64,000 nt of DNA, taken from contig NC_016584.1 of NCBI RefSeq assembly GCF_000235605.1, forward strand, positions 2,034,001-2,098,000. Reading direction: 5' to 3'. This document shows, in pieces, positions 43,144 through 51,857 of this stretch; positions within the stretch are counted from its first letter, which is position 1, and the number at the start of each line of letters is the position of its first letter. Origin of the DNA: Desulfosporosinus orientis DSM 765. GTDB taxonomy: Bacteria; Bacillota; Desulfitobacteriia; Desulfitobacteriales; Desulfitobacteriaceae. A program made the translations under genes and the position numbers. The notes beneath the pieces were generated by a model that was not told where the DNA came from, did no database searches, and worked only from the letters and a program-made list of their open reading frames with translations.

Positions 43144-44133
43144 ATGAATATGGATAATATTATTCAAGTCAATCATTTGCAGACGGTATTTGCTACGGAT
43201 GACGGTCCGGTAGTCTGCGTTGATGATGTGAGCTTTGCTTTGAAGCCTGGTGAAATTATCGGCATCGTAGGCGAATCCGGCTGCGGTAAAAGCGTTACAT
43301 CCTTGTCGATTATGGGCTTGCTGGGCAACAAAGGCAGAGTTAGCAAAGGAGAGGTCTGCTTCGAAGGCAAAAACCTGCTTGAGCTCAGCGAAAAACAAAT
43401 GCGTGAAATACGCGGCAATAAGATTTCCATGATCTTTCAGGAGCCGATGACCTCCCTGAATCCTATTTTTACGATTGGGGATCAGCTGACGGAATCCATT
43501 TGCCTTCATCTGAAGAAAAGCAAGGCCGAAGCCATAAAAATTGCCGTGGATATGCTGGAGAAGGTGGGGCTGCCGCGGGCTGAGAAAATGATCAATGATT
43601 ATCCCCATGCTTTGTCGGGAGGCATGAGGCAGAGGGTTATGATTGCCATGGCCCTGCTTTGCAATCCTAAACTGATTATTGCCGATGAACCGACAACGGC
43701 ATTGGATGTAACAATCCAGGCCCAGATTCTTGATCTGATGAAGAAAATAAGCAAGGAATTTAATACCGCAATTATCTTGATCACCCATGATCTGGGGGTT
43801 ATTGCCGAAATGGCGGACAAGGTAATCGTGATGTACGCGGGTCAGGTAGTGGAAGAAGCAGATGTTTACACGCTTTTTGAACATCCTCAGCATCCCTACA
43901 CCAACGGCCTCATGAAATCCATACCTCAGGTTTATACGGAGAAGATCGAGCGTCTGACATCCATTCCCGGGACAGTCCCGTCGGTACATCAGCTATTTAC
44001 GGGCTGCCGCTTCAATACAAGGTGCCCGTTGGCGGACGAACTCTGCAGGAGTGAAGTCCCCCAGCTTACTGATTGCGGAAATAATCACAAGGTTCGCTGC
44101 TGGAACTATCAAGATAGCGGCAGGACTATTTAG
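43144..44133 (+). CDS. Peptide ABC transporter ATPase, DppD type
   Basis: The 329-residue ATPase shows Walker A GESGCGKS near residue 41, the ABC signature LSGGMRQRV near 158, Walker B LIIADEPTTALD, and the H-loop THDLG. The C-terminal oligopeptide-type extension has the Cys-rich GCRFNTRCPLADELCR (about 280-296), typical of DppD/OppD and iron-sulfur binding in some. It is followed 10 bp later by the second ATPase gene. Confidence 0.92.
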   Translation: MNMDNIIQVNHLQTVFATDDGPVVCVDDVSFALKPGEIIGIVGESGCGKSVTSLSIMGLLGNKGRVSKGEVCFEGKNLLELSEKQMREIRGNKISMIFQEPMTSLNPIFTIGDQLTESICLHLKKSKAEAIKIAVDMLEKVGLPRAEKMINDYPHALSGGMRQRVMIAMALLCNPKLIIADEPTTALDVTIQAQILDLMKKISKEFNTAIILITHDLGVIAEMADKVIVMYAGQVVEEADVYTLFEHPQHPYTNGLMKSIPQVYTEKIERLTSIPGTVPSVHQLFTGCRFNTRCPLADELCRSEVPQLTDCGNNHKVRCWNYQDSGRTI

Positions 44134-44143
44134 GGGGGAGTTT

Positions 44144-45130
44144 ATGATTGTTGAGAAAAAAGCATCAGAGGCTCCACTGTTGAAAATTGAAGGGCTGAAA
44201 AAATACTATCCCATTAAGAAAGGGATATTTTCCCGTACTGTAAACAATCTTAAAGCAGTGGATGGCATTGATCTTGAGATATTTAAAGGTGAAACTCTGG
44301 GACTTGTAGGTGAATCCGGCTGCGGTAAATCCACATTGGGCAATACAGTTGTCCGTGTCGAAACACCCACGGAAGGACAGGTAATTTTTGAGGGTCTGGA
44401 TATAGCACAGCTATCAAACACTGAGCTGATCAAAACCCGGCAGAAACTTCAGATCATTTTCCAGGATCCCTATTCTTCCTTAAATCCCCGCCGGCGTGTT
44501 GTGGATATGCTTTCAGAACCACTTAAAGTACACCGTATTGTCGGTAAAGAAGCTATAAGCAAAGAAGTGGACAGACTGCTTGAGGCAGTTGGTCTGCCTA
44601 AGAACAGCAAGAACCGGTACCCCCACGAATTTTCAGGGGGACAGCGCCAGAGAATCGGGATTGCCAGGGCCTTGGCCCTGAATCCGAAGCTTATTATATG
44701 TGATGAACCCGTATCGGCATTGGATGTTTCTATTCAGGCTCAGGTGTTGAATCTGCTCAAGGATCTTCAGCAGGAGTATGACCTGACCTATTTGTTTATA
44801 TCCCATGGACTGGGCGCGGTTCGTTACATCAGCGACAGGATTGCCGTAATGTATCTTGGGAAAATTGTTGAAATTGCTTCGACTGAAGAAATTTTCCGGA
44901 ACCCGGGGCATCCGTACACAAAGGCGTTGTTGAGCGCTTATCCAGTGCCGAATCCCCTGATGCGGGACAAGCAGCGTTTTATACTTCAGGGGGATATACC
45001 GAATTTGCTCAAACTGCCTAAAGGCTGCAAGTTTCAGACGAGGTGCCCCAAGGTAAAAGCTGTATGTCTTGAGCGGGAGCCTGAGCTAGTGGGAAGCGAA
45101 CACAAGGTTGCCTGTTTCGACACAAAATAA
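44144..45130 (+). CDS. Peptide ABC transporter ATPase, DppF type
   Basis: The 328-residue ATPase shows Walker A GESGCGKS near 58, signature [10 protein letters not shown] near 163, [12 protein letters not shown], and the His in SHGLG. The C-terminal Cys-containing [15 protein letters not shown] is as in the other ATPase. I set the start at ATG 44144 because AGGGGGGAG lies just before it; the frame is open from 44051 inside the previous gene. Pairs with DppD as a heterodimer. Confidence 0.92.
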   Translation: MIVEKKASEAPLLKIEGLKKYYPIKKGIFSRTVNNLKAVDGIDLEIFKGETLGLVGESGCGKSTLGNTVVRVETPTEGQVIFEGLDIAQLSNTELIKTRQKLQIIFQDPYSSLNPRRRVVDMLSEPLKVHRIVGKEAISKEVDRLLEAVGLPKNSKNRYPHEFSGGQRQRIGIARALALNPKLIICDEPVSALDVSIQAQVLNLLKDLQQEYDLTYLFISHGLGAVRYISDRIAVMYLGKIVEIASTEEIFRNPGHPYTKALLSAYPVPNPLMRDKQRFILQGDIPNLLKLPKGCKFQTRCPKVKAVCLEREPELVGSEHKVACFDTK

Positions 45131-45154
45131 CTCTGAATAAAGGAGTAACTCCTG

Positions 45155-46105
45155 ATGTTAAATTATCTAATTCGCCGGATTCTCATCGCTATACCGGTGT
45201 TTTTCGGAATTACGATTATAGCCTTTTCCCTACTCTACCTGGCTCCGGGCAGCCCCTTGGATATGCTGATAAATCCTCATGTGACACAAGCTGCCCTTGA
45301 CGCCAAAGCGGAAGCCCTGGGGCTGAACCAGCCCGTTTATGTTCAGTATTTCAAGTGGCTGGGCAACCTGCTGCAGGGAAATCTCGGCTATTCCTTGACA
45401 ACCTATAGACCCGTCGCAGAGATGATTTCGGAGCGTATTGGTCCCACTGTCCTGCTCATGGGCACATCCCTGGTCATAGGGTTTGTCATAGCAATATTTA
45501 TTGGGATCCTTAGTGCCACCAAACAGTATTCGGTCTTGGACTATCTGGCAACGGCCGGTTCCTTTCTCGGCATTTCATTACCCAATTTTTTTCTTGGCCT
45601 CGGACTGGTCTACATTTTTTCGGTTAAGCTGAAGCTGCTGCCATCCAGCGGTATGTTTGATATCGGCAGCGGCGGTGGTTTTACGGACCGGGTGCTTCAT
45701 TTGATCCTGCCGGTGACTGTTCTGGCAGTAAATATTGCCGGAAGAAATGTCCGCTACATAAGATCAAGCGTCCTTGAAATATTGGGTCAGGACTATTTGC
45801 GAACAGCCCGCGCCAAGGGGCTCAGTGAGTTTATGGTTATTAACAAGCATGCCTTCCGCAATGCTCTTATTACCATTGTAACCGTATTTGGCTTAGAGAT
45901 CCCCATGTTGTTTGCAGGTGCGGTGGTGACAGAAACTATCTTCTCCTGGCCGGGAATCGGACAATTAACGATGAATTCCATTTTATCCAGGGATTATCCC
46001 ACAGTGATGGGTCTGAATATCATTACTGCAGTTGCTGTCCTGTCAGCCAATTTATTAACCGATATGGTATATGCCGTAGTAGACCCACGGATCAAATATA
46101 ACTGA
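45155..46105 (+). CDS. Peptide ABC transporter permease, DppB type
   Basis: The 316-residue membrane protein opens with MLNYLIRRILIAIPVFFGIT, the DppB/OppB start. It carries the EAA-type loop (EILGQDYLRTARAKGLSEFM) contacting the ATPases, and ends with a membrane segment. Six hydrophobic helices are visible. AAAGGAGTAAC precedes the start. Confidence 0.9.
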   Translation: MLNYLIRRILIAIPVFFGITIIAFSLLYLAPGSPLDMLINPHVTQAALDAKAEALGLNQPVYVQYFKWLGNLLQGNLGYSLTTYRPVAEMISERIGPTVLLMGTSLVIGFVIAIFIGILSATKQYSVLDYLATAGSFLGISLPNFFLGLGLVYIFSVKLKLLPSSGMFDIGSGGGFTDRVLHLILPVTVLAVNIAGRNVRYIRSSVLEILGQDYLRTARAKGLSEFMVINKHAFRNALITIVTVFGLEIPMLFAGAVVTETIFSWPGIGQLTMNSILSRDYPTVMGLNIITAVAVLSANLLTDMVYAVVDPRIKYN

Positions 46106-46135
46106 GATTAGAAAAGGAATAACAGGTGAATTGAT

Positions 46136-47059
46136 ATGTCTGAAACAAATAGAAAATTGAGGAATGAGAGGGCCTTGGCCTCGGTGATCGCTGAAAATCT
46201 GGCGGACAGAAGCGAAGAAAACTATCTCACCATGGTTATACGCCGGTTTTCTAAACACAAAATGGCGGTTATCGGGATGCTGATAGTGTTGTTTTTGGCA
46301 ATCTGTGCCATTCTGGCCCAGGTTATTTCCCCCTATGATCCCTATCAGATTTCAGATAACTTCAGCGCGGCCCCTTCAGCCCAGCACCTTCTCGGCACGG
46401 ACCAGGTCGGGAGAGACGTATTGAGCCGCTTGATCTATGGGGCCAGGGTTTCTCTTACCGTGGGTCTGGGAACGGTGGCCATCAGTGTCATAATAGGTAC
46501 TGTTTTAGGATTGGTTTCCGGTTATTTAGGTGGCAAAACCGACATGATCATCATGCGGATTACCGATATGTTTATGTCCTTTCCGGATATAGTCATTATT
46601 CTGGTGGTTGTCAGTATCATGGGACCGGGCCTTAAAAATATTATTATTGTCATCGGCCTGCTCAGATGGCCCGGTGTAACACGTTTGGTGCGGGGAAATG
46701 TTTTGTCCATCAAAAAGATGGATTATGTAAAATCAGCGGTAGCTTTAGGCCTTAAAACACCCAGGATCCTGTTCATTCATATTCTGCCCATTACTTTGGC
46801 GCCGGTGTTGGTTAATGCAACCTCCGGCATGGCCAGCGCTATCATTACGGAGGCATCCCTCAGCTTCCTCGGAATGGGTGTGCAGCCGCCTATGTCAAGC
46901 TGGGGGAATATGATTACGGATGCGCAGTCTATATCGGTACTGACGTCTCAGCCCTGGCTTTGGCTGCCGCCGGGCACTCTGATCGTCTTATGCGTTTTAT
47001 CTATCAACTTTATCGGGGACGGTCTCCGGGACGCATTGGACCCTAAGAATCTTAAGTAG
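46136..47059 (+). CDS. Peptide ABC transporter permease, DppC type
   Basis: The 307-residue membrane protein has the DppC/OppC features: a hydrophilic N-terminus, the first helix (KMAVIGMLIVLFLAICAI), HLLGTDQVGRDVLSRLIYGA, and the EAA-type loop MDYVKSAVALGLKTPRI with the IHILPITLAPVLV helix. It closes the operon. A perfect 25-bp inverted repeat follows, 6 bp after the stop. Confidence 0.9.
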   Translation: MSETNRKLRNERALASVIAENLADRSEENYLTMVIRRFSKHKMAVIGMLIVLFLAICAILAQVISPYDPYQISDNFSAAPSAQHLLGTDQVGRDVLSRLIYGARVSLTVGLGTVAISVIIGTVLGLVSGYLGGKTDMIIMRITDMFMSFPDIVIILVVVSIMGPGLKNIIIVIGLLRWPGVTRLVRGNVLSIKKMDYVKSAVALGLKTPRILFIHILPITLAPVLVNATSGMASAIITEASLSFLGMGVQPPMSSWGNMITDAQSISVLTSQPWLWLPPGTLIVLCVLSINFIGDGLRDALDPKNLK

Positions 47060-47065
47060 CCCATG

Positions 47066-47123
47066 AATTGAGATGACTAAACTGGCTGCCTGAAAATGGG
47101 CAGCCAGTTTAGTCATCTCAATT
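47066..47123. terminator. Perfect 25-bp inverted repeat after the ABC operon
   Basis: Arms start AATTGAGATGACTAAACTGG and end in the complement, with an 8-base loop. No T-run follows. It may end transcription in another way or act as an RNase-protecting stem for the operon mRNA. Confidence 0.55.
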
Positions 47124-47295
47124 CGGAGGAAGAACCGATAGGGGTACAGGCACCTTGCAGAATATAACGAAATATACGAAGGATTATGTCGAAACATAAA
47201 GAATATATCTGTATAAAATGAATTGCGGAACTATTAAAATTATCCTGTATTTCCCATGGATACTAATAATAAGAATGAGGAAACGTCAGCAGTTA

Positions 47296-49146
47296 ATGCC
47301 TGAGTTTATAAAAAGCGGGGGAAGAGATTTGGAAAGCGCTAAGGTTGGCATTAAACAATACCATGAATTGTCGCAGAAAGTAGCTGAAGCCATTAAAGCG
47401 GTTCTGGATATTGATGTCACAATAATGAATGAATCCTTGGAGCGGATTGCAGGCACCGGAAAATATAAAGCTTCTGTCAATAGTCGGATTGAGAAAAATA
47501 CTGTTTTTGATTTATGTCTTCGCACGGGAAGCTCGCAGGTTGTTACTGAGCGGGGACAGGAAAATGAGGCTTGCAGTCAATGTCAAAGGCTCTCCTTTTG
47601 CTCTGAAAAGGCGGAAATATGTGTGCCAATCAAGCAAGGCGAAGAAATATGCGGGGTATTGGGCGCAATTGCCTTTGACGACGAACAGAAAGAGAGGATA
47701 GCCAATGCCGAATTCAACTATCTTGCTTTTTTGGAAAAAATGGCGGAGCTGCTGGCGGCCAAGTATTCAGAATGCCAGATGAATATTGAGAAGCAGGTTT
47801 TGGCCAATCGGTTAAACGGCATTCTCAACTCCATCAATGCCGGAGTTGTTTTGTATGGAGAAAATGGCGATGTGCTTTACAAGAACGGCGCAATCATAAA
47901 AATACTCAAGGAGATTGACATTGATAATATTGACGATTTTATTTTGGAAATAAGGAAGAATGAAAGGCTTCAGTGTCTGCTGGAAAATAAAAAATGCATA
48001 CAGCCTTGTGAAATCATTATTGATATTCGCGATGTAAAATATACCCTCCTGGCTGCTATTACGCACTTGGGGATCGAGGAAGCCTCCCATGAGGTGATTT
48101 TAACAGTTCAGAACATCAATAGGTTCAGGAAGGAAATCATTCAATCCATAGAGAAAAATCAGGTCAAGCTTCAATTTGATAATATTCTGGGAATTTCTGA
48201 TTGCTTTCGCGAAGCTAAGCAGCTTGCTGAAAAAGCGGCTTTTACGGATTCAAACATCCTGATTTTGGGTGAAAGCGGAACAGGTAAGGAGCTGTTCGCC
48301 AGAGCAATACACAACCATAGCTCCCGCAAGGAGCAGGCATTTGTTCCCATCAATTGCGGCGCAATACCGGATGAATTATTGGAAAGCGAATTGTTCGGAT
48401 ATGATAAAGGGGCCTTTACAGGTGCCTTCGCGAATAAAATAGGAAAGTTTGAAGTTGCCGATAACGGCACTATCTTTCTGGATGAAATAAGTGAAATGCC
48501 TTACAGACTGCAGGTTAAGCTGCTTCGAGTGCTTCAGGAAAAAGAGATCTGCCGGATAGGAAGCAATGTAATAAGAAAAGTCGATATCAAGATTGTGGCA
48601 GCTTCAAATGTTGATTTATTAAAGCGGATTGAGGATGGAGTATTCAGAAAAGACCTGTATTACCGGCTTAATATTATACCTATCAATATCCCGTCCTTAA
48701 GGGAGAGAGGGGAGGATATTGTCTATCTGGCCAATCATTTTGTTTCTTATTATGCTCATATGCTGAAAAAAGATATCGGGGGAATAAGTGAAGAGGTTTT
48801 GAAACTGTTCTCCGGATATTCCTGGCCCGGGAACGTCCGTGAGCTGCAAAGCATTATAGAATATGCTGTCAACTTTGAGACAGGTAAGGTAATAGGTACG
48901 GAGCTTATCAAGAAGAGACTCAAATTCAGCAGTGATAAAAATAGTTGTACCGGCCGATTCGTTAAAAAATCCCTGGAAGCTGCAATGAAGGAAACTGAGA
49001 GAGAAATCATTAAGAACAGTATTTATGAGAATAGGTCGGCAGGCAGTAAAGAAGGGGTTGTCCAGAAGGTATGCAATGATCTGGAAATCAGCCGGGCGAC
49101 CCTTTACAGGAAAATGAAAGAGCTTAAGATTGAACTTAATGGCTGA
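47296..49146 (+). CDS. Sigma-54-dependent transcriptional activator
   Basis: The protein, about 616 residues, has an N-terminal GAF-like sensor (residues 15-160, with a CSQCQRLSFCSEKAE Cys cluster), a PAS-like segment (NRLNGILNSINAGVVLYGEN), and a sigma-54 AAA+ domain. That domain carries Walker A GESGTGKE near residue 324, the GAFTGA loop near 372 and LDEISEM. The C-terminal HTH (DLEISRATLYRKMKEL) binds enhancers. The frame begins at 47218, but no ribosome site supports that start; ATG 47296 fits family N-termini better. It lies between the peptide ABC operon and the sigma-54-driven desulfidase gene. Confidence 0.9.
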   Translation: MPEFIKSGGRDLESAKVGIKQYHELSQKVAEAIKAVLDIDVTIMNESLERIAGTGKYKASVNSRIEKNTVFDLCLRTGSSQVVTERGQENEACSQCQRLSFCSEKAEICVPIKQGEEICGVLGAIAFDDEQKERIANAEFNYLAFLEKMAELLAAKYSECQMNIEKQVLANRLNGILNSINAGVVLYGENGDVLYKNGAIIKILKEIDIDNIDDFILEIRKNERLQCLLENKKCIQPCEIIIDIRDVKYTLLAAITHLGIEEASHEVILTVQNINRFRKEIIQSIEKNQVKLQFDNILGISDCFREAKQLAEKAAFTDSNILILGESGTGKELFARAIHNHSSRKEQAFVPINCGAIPDELLESELFGYDKGAFTGAFANKIGKFEVADNGTIFLDEISEMPYRLQVKLLRVLQEKEICRIGSNVIRKVDIKIVAASNVDLLKRIEDGVFRKDLYYRLNIIPINIPSLRERGEDIVYLANHFVSYYAHMLKKDIGGISEEVLKLFSGYSWPGNVRELQSIIEYAVNFETGKVIGTELIKKRLKFSSDKNSCTGRFVKKSLEAAMKETEREIIKNSIYENRSAGSKEGVVQKVCNDLEISRATLYRKMKELKIELNG

Positions 49147-49203
49147 AAAGGGCGGATTCATTCATAAAATCTAAGCGATTGACAGCATAACAGTTTCCAT
49201 ACA

Positions 49204-49219
49204 TGGCATAAGTCTTGCT
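49204..49219 (+). promoter_or_regulatory. Sigma-54 promoter A
   Basis: TGGCATAAGTCTTGCT matches the consensus TGGCAC-N5-TTGCW with GG-N10-GC spacing. No ORF of normal length follows before the terminator at 49300. Confidence 0.75.
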
Positions 49220-49299
49220 ATATATAATGGAGATTGGTTATGCTGTTTTATTGTGGGTTGAAACTTGGATTTAAGGTAATTAAAGCAATTGCTTTCTCA

Positions 49300-49335
49300 A
49301 AAGCTGCCGGAGGTGGCGCAGCTTTCGGGAGTTTT
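49300..49335 (+). terminator. Terminator about 90 nt after promoter A
   Basis: AAAGCTGC and GCAGCTTT flank 10 bases, followed by CGGGAGTTTTTG. It would end a transcript of roughly 100 nt from promoter A. Confidence 0.6.
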
Positions 49336-49384
49336 TGAGTAGTAAGTGAAGATTTATGAACCGGATGCAGGGACAGTATCAAAG

Positions 49385-49480
49385 TTGAGATAAATCTCGA
49401 AGCTTAGACTTGGAGGCAGTCGTACCGGGAGAACCTAATATGCCGGGTTTCCGGGCGGGTCTTATCTCAGTTATGAGATT
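49385..49480 (+). promoter_or_regulatory. GAGAT/ATCTC dyads, candidate enhancer sites
   Basis: TTGAGATAAATCTCGA (49385-49400) and ATCTCAGTTATGAGAT (49464-49479, a perfect palindrome) precede promoter B. The second matches the dyad upstream of the peptide ABC operon. Confidence 0.6.
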
Positions 49481-49517
49481 TTTTTGAAATGGATGCTGCC
49501 CAAAAGCCTTTTTACTC

Positions 49518-49533
49518 TGGCATGCTATTTGCT
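49518..49533 (+). promoter_or_regulatory. Sigma-54 promoter B (desulfidase gene)
   Basis: TGGCATGCTATTTGCT matches TGGCAC-N5-TTGCW with GG at 49519 and GC at 49531 (N10). It lies 88 bp before the desulfidase ATG. Confidence 0.85.
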
Positions 49534-49620
49534 ACATCATAATGCTACCTAAAATAAACTGTTTTTTCACACGGAATTTCGATATTAAATTTATATCAAA
49601 GAAAGAGAGTGTAATAATCA

Positions 49621-50898
49621 ATGCTCACAAAAGAGGTTTACGCAAACTATATTTTGATTTTAAAAACCGAGTTGATCGAAGCATTGGGATGTACCGAGCC
49701 TATAGCAATCGCCTATGCGTCGGCTAAAGCAAGGGCTGTTTTGGGTAAGCGTCCGGAGAGGATCGAAATTGGGTGCAGCGGAAATATAATAAAAAACGTC
49801 AAGGGTGTTGTCGTACCTAACACAGGCGGGCTGATAGGTATTGATGCTGCTGCTATAGCCGGAGTGGTTGGAGGAGATCCGGAAAAAGGTCTTCAGGTAT
49901 TGGAGAGCGTCAAGAGTGAGCAATACGATGAGATCAGAGATTTAATGAAAAAAGGCTGCTGCAGAGTTTATCATTTAAAGGGAGTAGAAAACCTGTACAT
50001 CGAAGCCAAGGTCTTTTCAGAGGATGGATCTGCCGAGGTTTACATTGAAGATTCCCATACCAATATTGTTAAAATAGTAAAAGCCGGAAAAGTTCTTTTT
50101 GAGAATAAGAGAGGAGATGAAAATGATCCGAAAACAGCCGGTGATAAGTCCCTTCTCAATATAAAAGACATTATCGGATTTTCTGAATCCGTGGATTTAG
50201 AAGAGCTGCGTGAGCTGCTTACCAGGCAGATTACCGTAAATACAGCCATTGCTGAGGAAGGTATAAAAAACGATTATGGTGTCAGTGTAGGCAAGACACT
50301 CCTGAAATATTACGGTGATGATGTCTCGGTCAGAGCCAGGGCCAAGGCTGCTGCGGGCAGTGATGCCAGAATGAGCGGCTGTTCGCTTCCGGTTGTTATT
50401 AACTCAGGCAGCGGAAACCAGGGTATTACCGCGTCTATTCCTGTAATAGAATTTGCCAGGGAATTAGGCGTTAGTGAAGAGAAGCTCTTTAGGGCGTTAA
50501 TTATCAGCAATCTTGCTTCTATTCATCAAAAGGCTCAGATTGGCAAGCTTTCCGCATACTGCGGAGCTGTGAGCGCTGCGGCCGGAAGCGGCGCAGGGAT
50601 CGCCTATCTGAATGGAGGGGGCTACGAAGAGATTTCGCAAACAATCATCAATACTATTGCCAATATAGGGGGGATGGTTTGCGATGGCGCCAAACCTTCT
50701 TGCGCCGCCAAGATATCCTCTGCTATCGGCGCGGCGATTCTTGGCTATCAGCTTAGCGTACAGGGGAAAGTTTTCAAGAATGGAGAAGGCCTTGTCAAGG
50801 ATGGAGTCGAGGCAACAATCGAGAGCCTGGGAAGGTTAGGCAAAAAGGGCATGGAAAGCACAGATCTTGAAATCATTAATATCATGCTTGACAAGTAG
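49621..50898 (+). CDS. cyuA: L-cysteine desulfidase-like protein (UPF0597/CyuA family)
   Basis: The 425-residue protein matches the UPF0597/CyuA family of L-cysteine desulfidases, enzymes that use an iron-sulfur cluster to release sulfide, pyruvate and ammonia. Landmarks are ALGCTEPIAIAYASAKAR near the start, CSGNIIKNVKGVVVPN, GSGNQGITASIPV, and the Cys-rich GGMVCDGAKPSCAAKISSA near the end. GAAAGAGAGTG lies 5-15 bases before the ATG. Sigma-54 promoter B drives it, so the activator at 47296 probably controls it. With the peptide importer it could supply sulfide or carbon from cysteine-containing peptides. A related reading is serine dehydratase alpha-like. Confidence 0.85.
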   Translation: MLTKEVYANYILILKTELIEALGCTEPIAIAYASAKARAVLGKRPERIEIGCSGNIIKNVKGVVVPNTGGLIGIDAAAIAGVVGGDPEKGLQVLESVKSEQYDEIRDLMKKGCCRVYHLKGVENLYIEAKVFSEDGSAEVYIEDSHTNIVKIVKAGKVLFENKRGDENDPKTAGDKSLLNIKDIIGFSESVDLEELRELLTRQITVNTAIAEEGIKNDYGVSVGKTLLKYYGDDVSVRARAKAAAGSDARMSGCSLPVVINSGSGNQGITASIPVIEFARELGVSEEKLFRALIISNLASIHQKAQIGKLSAYCGAVSAAAGSGAGIAYLNGGGYEEISQTIINTIANIGGMVCDGAKPSCAAKISSAIGAAILGYQLSVQGKVFKNGEGLVKDGVEATIESLGRLGKKGMESTDLEIINIMLDK

Positions 50899-50921
50899 AG
50901 AGGGCGCGGGGCTCGTACGCA

Positions 50922-50951
50922 AAGAAGCGCTCTGTTTCAGAGCGCTTCTTA
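50922..50951 (+). terminator. Terminator after the desulfidase gene
   Basis: AAGAAGCGCTCTG and CAGAGCGCTTCTT with a TTT loop form a 13-bp perfect stem. Confidence 0.8.
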
Positions 50952-50968
50952 AGCCAATTTGTATTAAA

Positions 50969-51313
50969 CTAATTTTGCAATGCCTTGAGATTTCCACTCA
51001 TGATATCATTTAAATGCTTTTGGATCTTATCGTAAGGCCAATCCCACCACTGTAAACGCAGTAAGGTTTCAACAATTTTTGAATCAAATCTTTTTCTGAT
51101 TTACAGGGTATTGATACAGAACATTGTTTTTTTTCAAATTGTGTAGGGTCGTTGACATAATCATTATAAAAGGTGTAATTGCCTACAAGAATATTTGGGT
51201 TTTTAATCACATTCTTTAAATAAACGGATTCATGGTCATTTCTGACAGATGCTTCTCTTTAATTTATCATAAAGCATTCTTATTTCATAAGTTTGTTGGT
51301 TCTGACTATTCAT
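50969..51313 (-). pseudogene. Degraded CatB/Vat-type acetyltransferase
   Basis: On the minus strand, a frame gives KNVIKNPNILVGNYTFYNDY, the N-terminal hallmark of xenobiotic (Vat/CatB-like) hexapeptide acetyltransferases. A second frame gives KIVETLLRLQWWDWPYDKIQ, their C-terminal hallmark. The left-handed beta-helix between them is deleted and the parts are in different frames. A further 25-codon piece (MNSQNQQTYEIRMLYDKLKR) at 51236-51313, with its own GGAG site, may be the original start. Confidence 0.7.
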
Positions 51314-51372
51314 CTTTTATGCTCCTTTTTGACAAAAGGCTTATCGGGTTTTGAAACATGGTCCAACGTCAT

Positions 51373-51807
51373 CTATATATCTGAACTCATAATTTCTTTT
51401 TCAATGGAAGAAAGTATTATAAATGTCTCAGTATTTCCGAAAGCCTGTATTTTCCCGATCAGATTTTCCAAGCTAAGCATATTGTCCAATCGTGCCTTCA
51501 CAATTTTACAATAAGGTCCGGTTACATGATGACACTCAGTAATCAAATCTTCAGTCTTAACGAAATTCATAAACTTTTCTGCCATCTGAACATTCATGTC
51601 AACATTAATAAGTACATTGATGTTCTTGCCCAGTTTATCATAGTTTATTACAGCTTTGTAACCAGAAATAATGCCTGCTTCCTCAAGTCTCTTCACTCTT
51701 TCCGCTGCTGCAGGTGGGCTGAGAGACACCCTTTTGGCAAGCTCTTTCATGGGAATTCGACCGTCTTCCAAAAGTGCTTGCATGATTTTGTAATCCGTTG
51801 AGTCCAT
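51373..51807 (-). CDS. Lrp/AsnC-family regulator
   Basis: The 144-residue protein has an HTH (DYKIMQALLEDGRIPMKELA, then SLSPPAAAERVKRLEEAGII) and a RAM ligand-binding domain (residues 65-135). Lrp-type proteins sense amino acids and regulate their metabolism. It lies upstream of, and reads toward, no gene in front of it; the asparaginase gene is 50 bp beyond its start on the same strand. It could control that gene or itself. Its start is preceded by AGGGAGGATTG. Confidence 0.85.
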   Translation of the reverse strand: MDSTDYKIMQALLEDGRIPMKELAKRVSLSPPAAAERVKRLEEAGIISGYKAVINYDKLGKNINVLINVDMNVQMAEKFMNFVKTEDLITECHHVTGPYCKIVKARLDNMLSLENLIGKIQAFGNTETFIILSSIEKEIMSSDI

Positions 51808-51857
51808 AAAACAATCCTCCCTGGCAAAGGTGTATTAAGTTTCAACCTAAAATCTTT

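Noticed and set aside
43138-43989. 283-codon minus-strand frame opposite the first ATPase gene
   Set aside because: It is the shadow of a gene with clear ABC motifs and has no ribosome site.
49231-49278. 15-codon ORF after sigma-54 promoter A
   Set aside because: No ribosome site is clear; it may be chance, so the region is called only as a possible short transcript.
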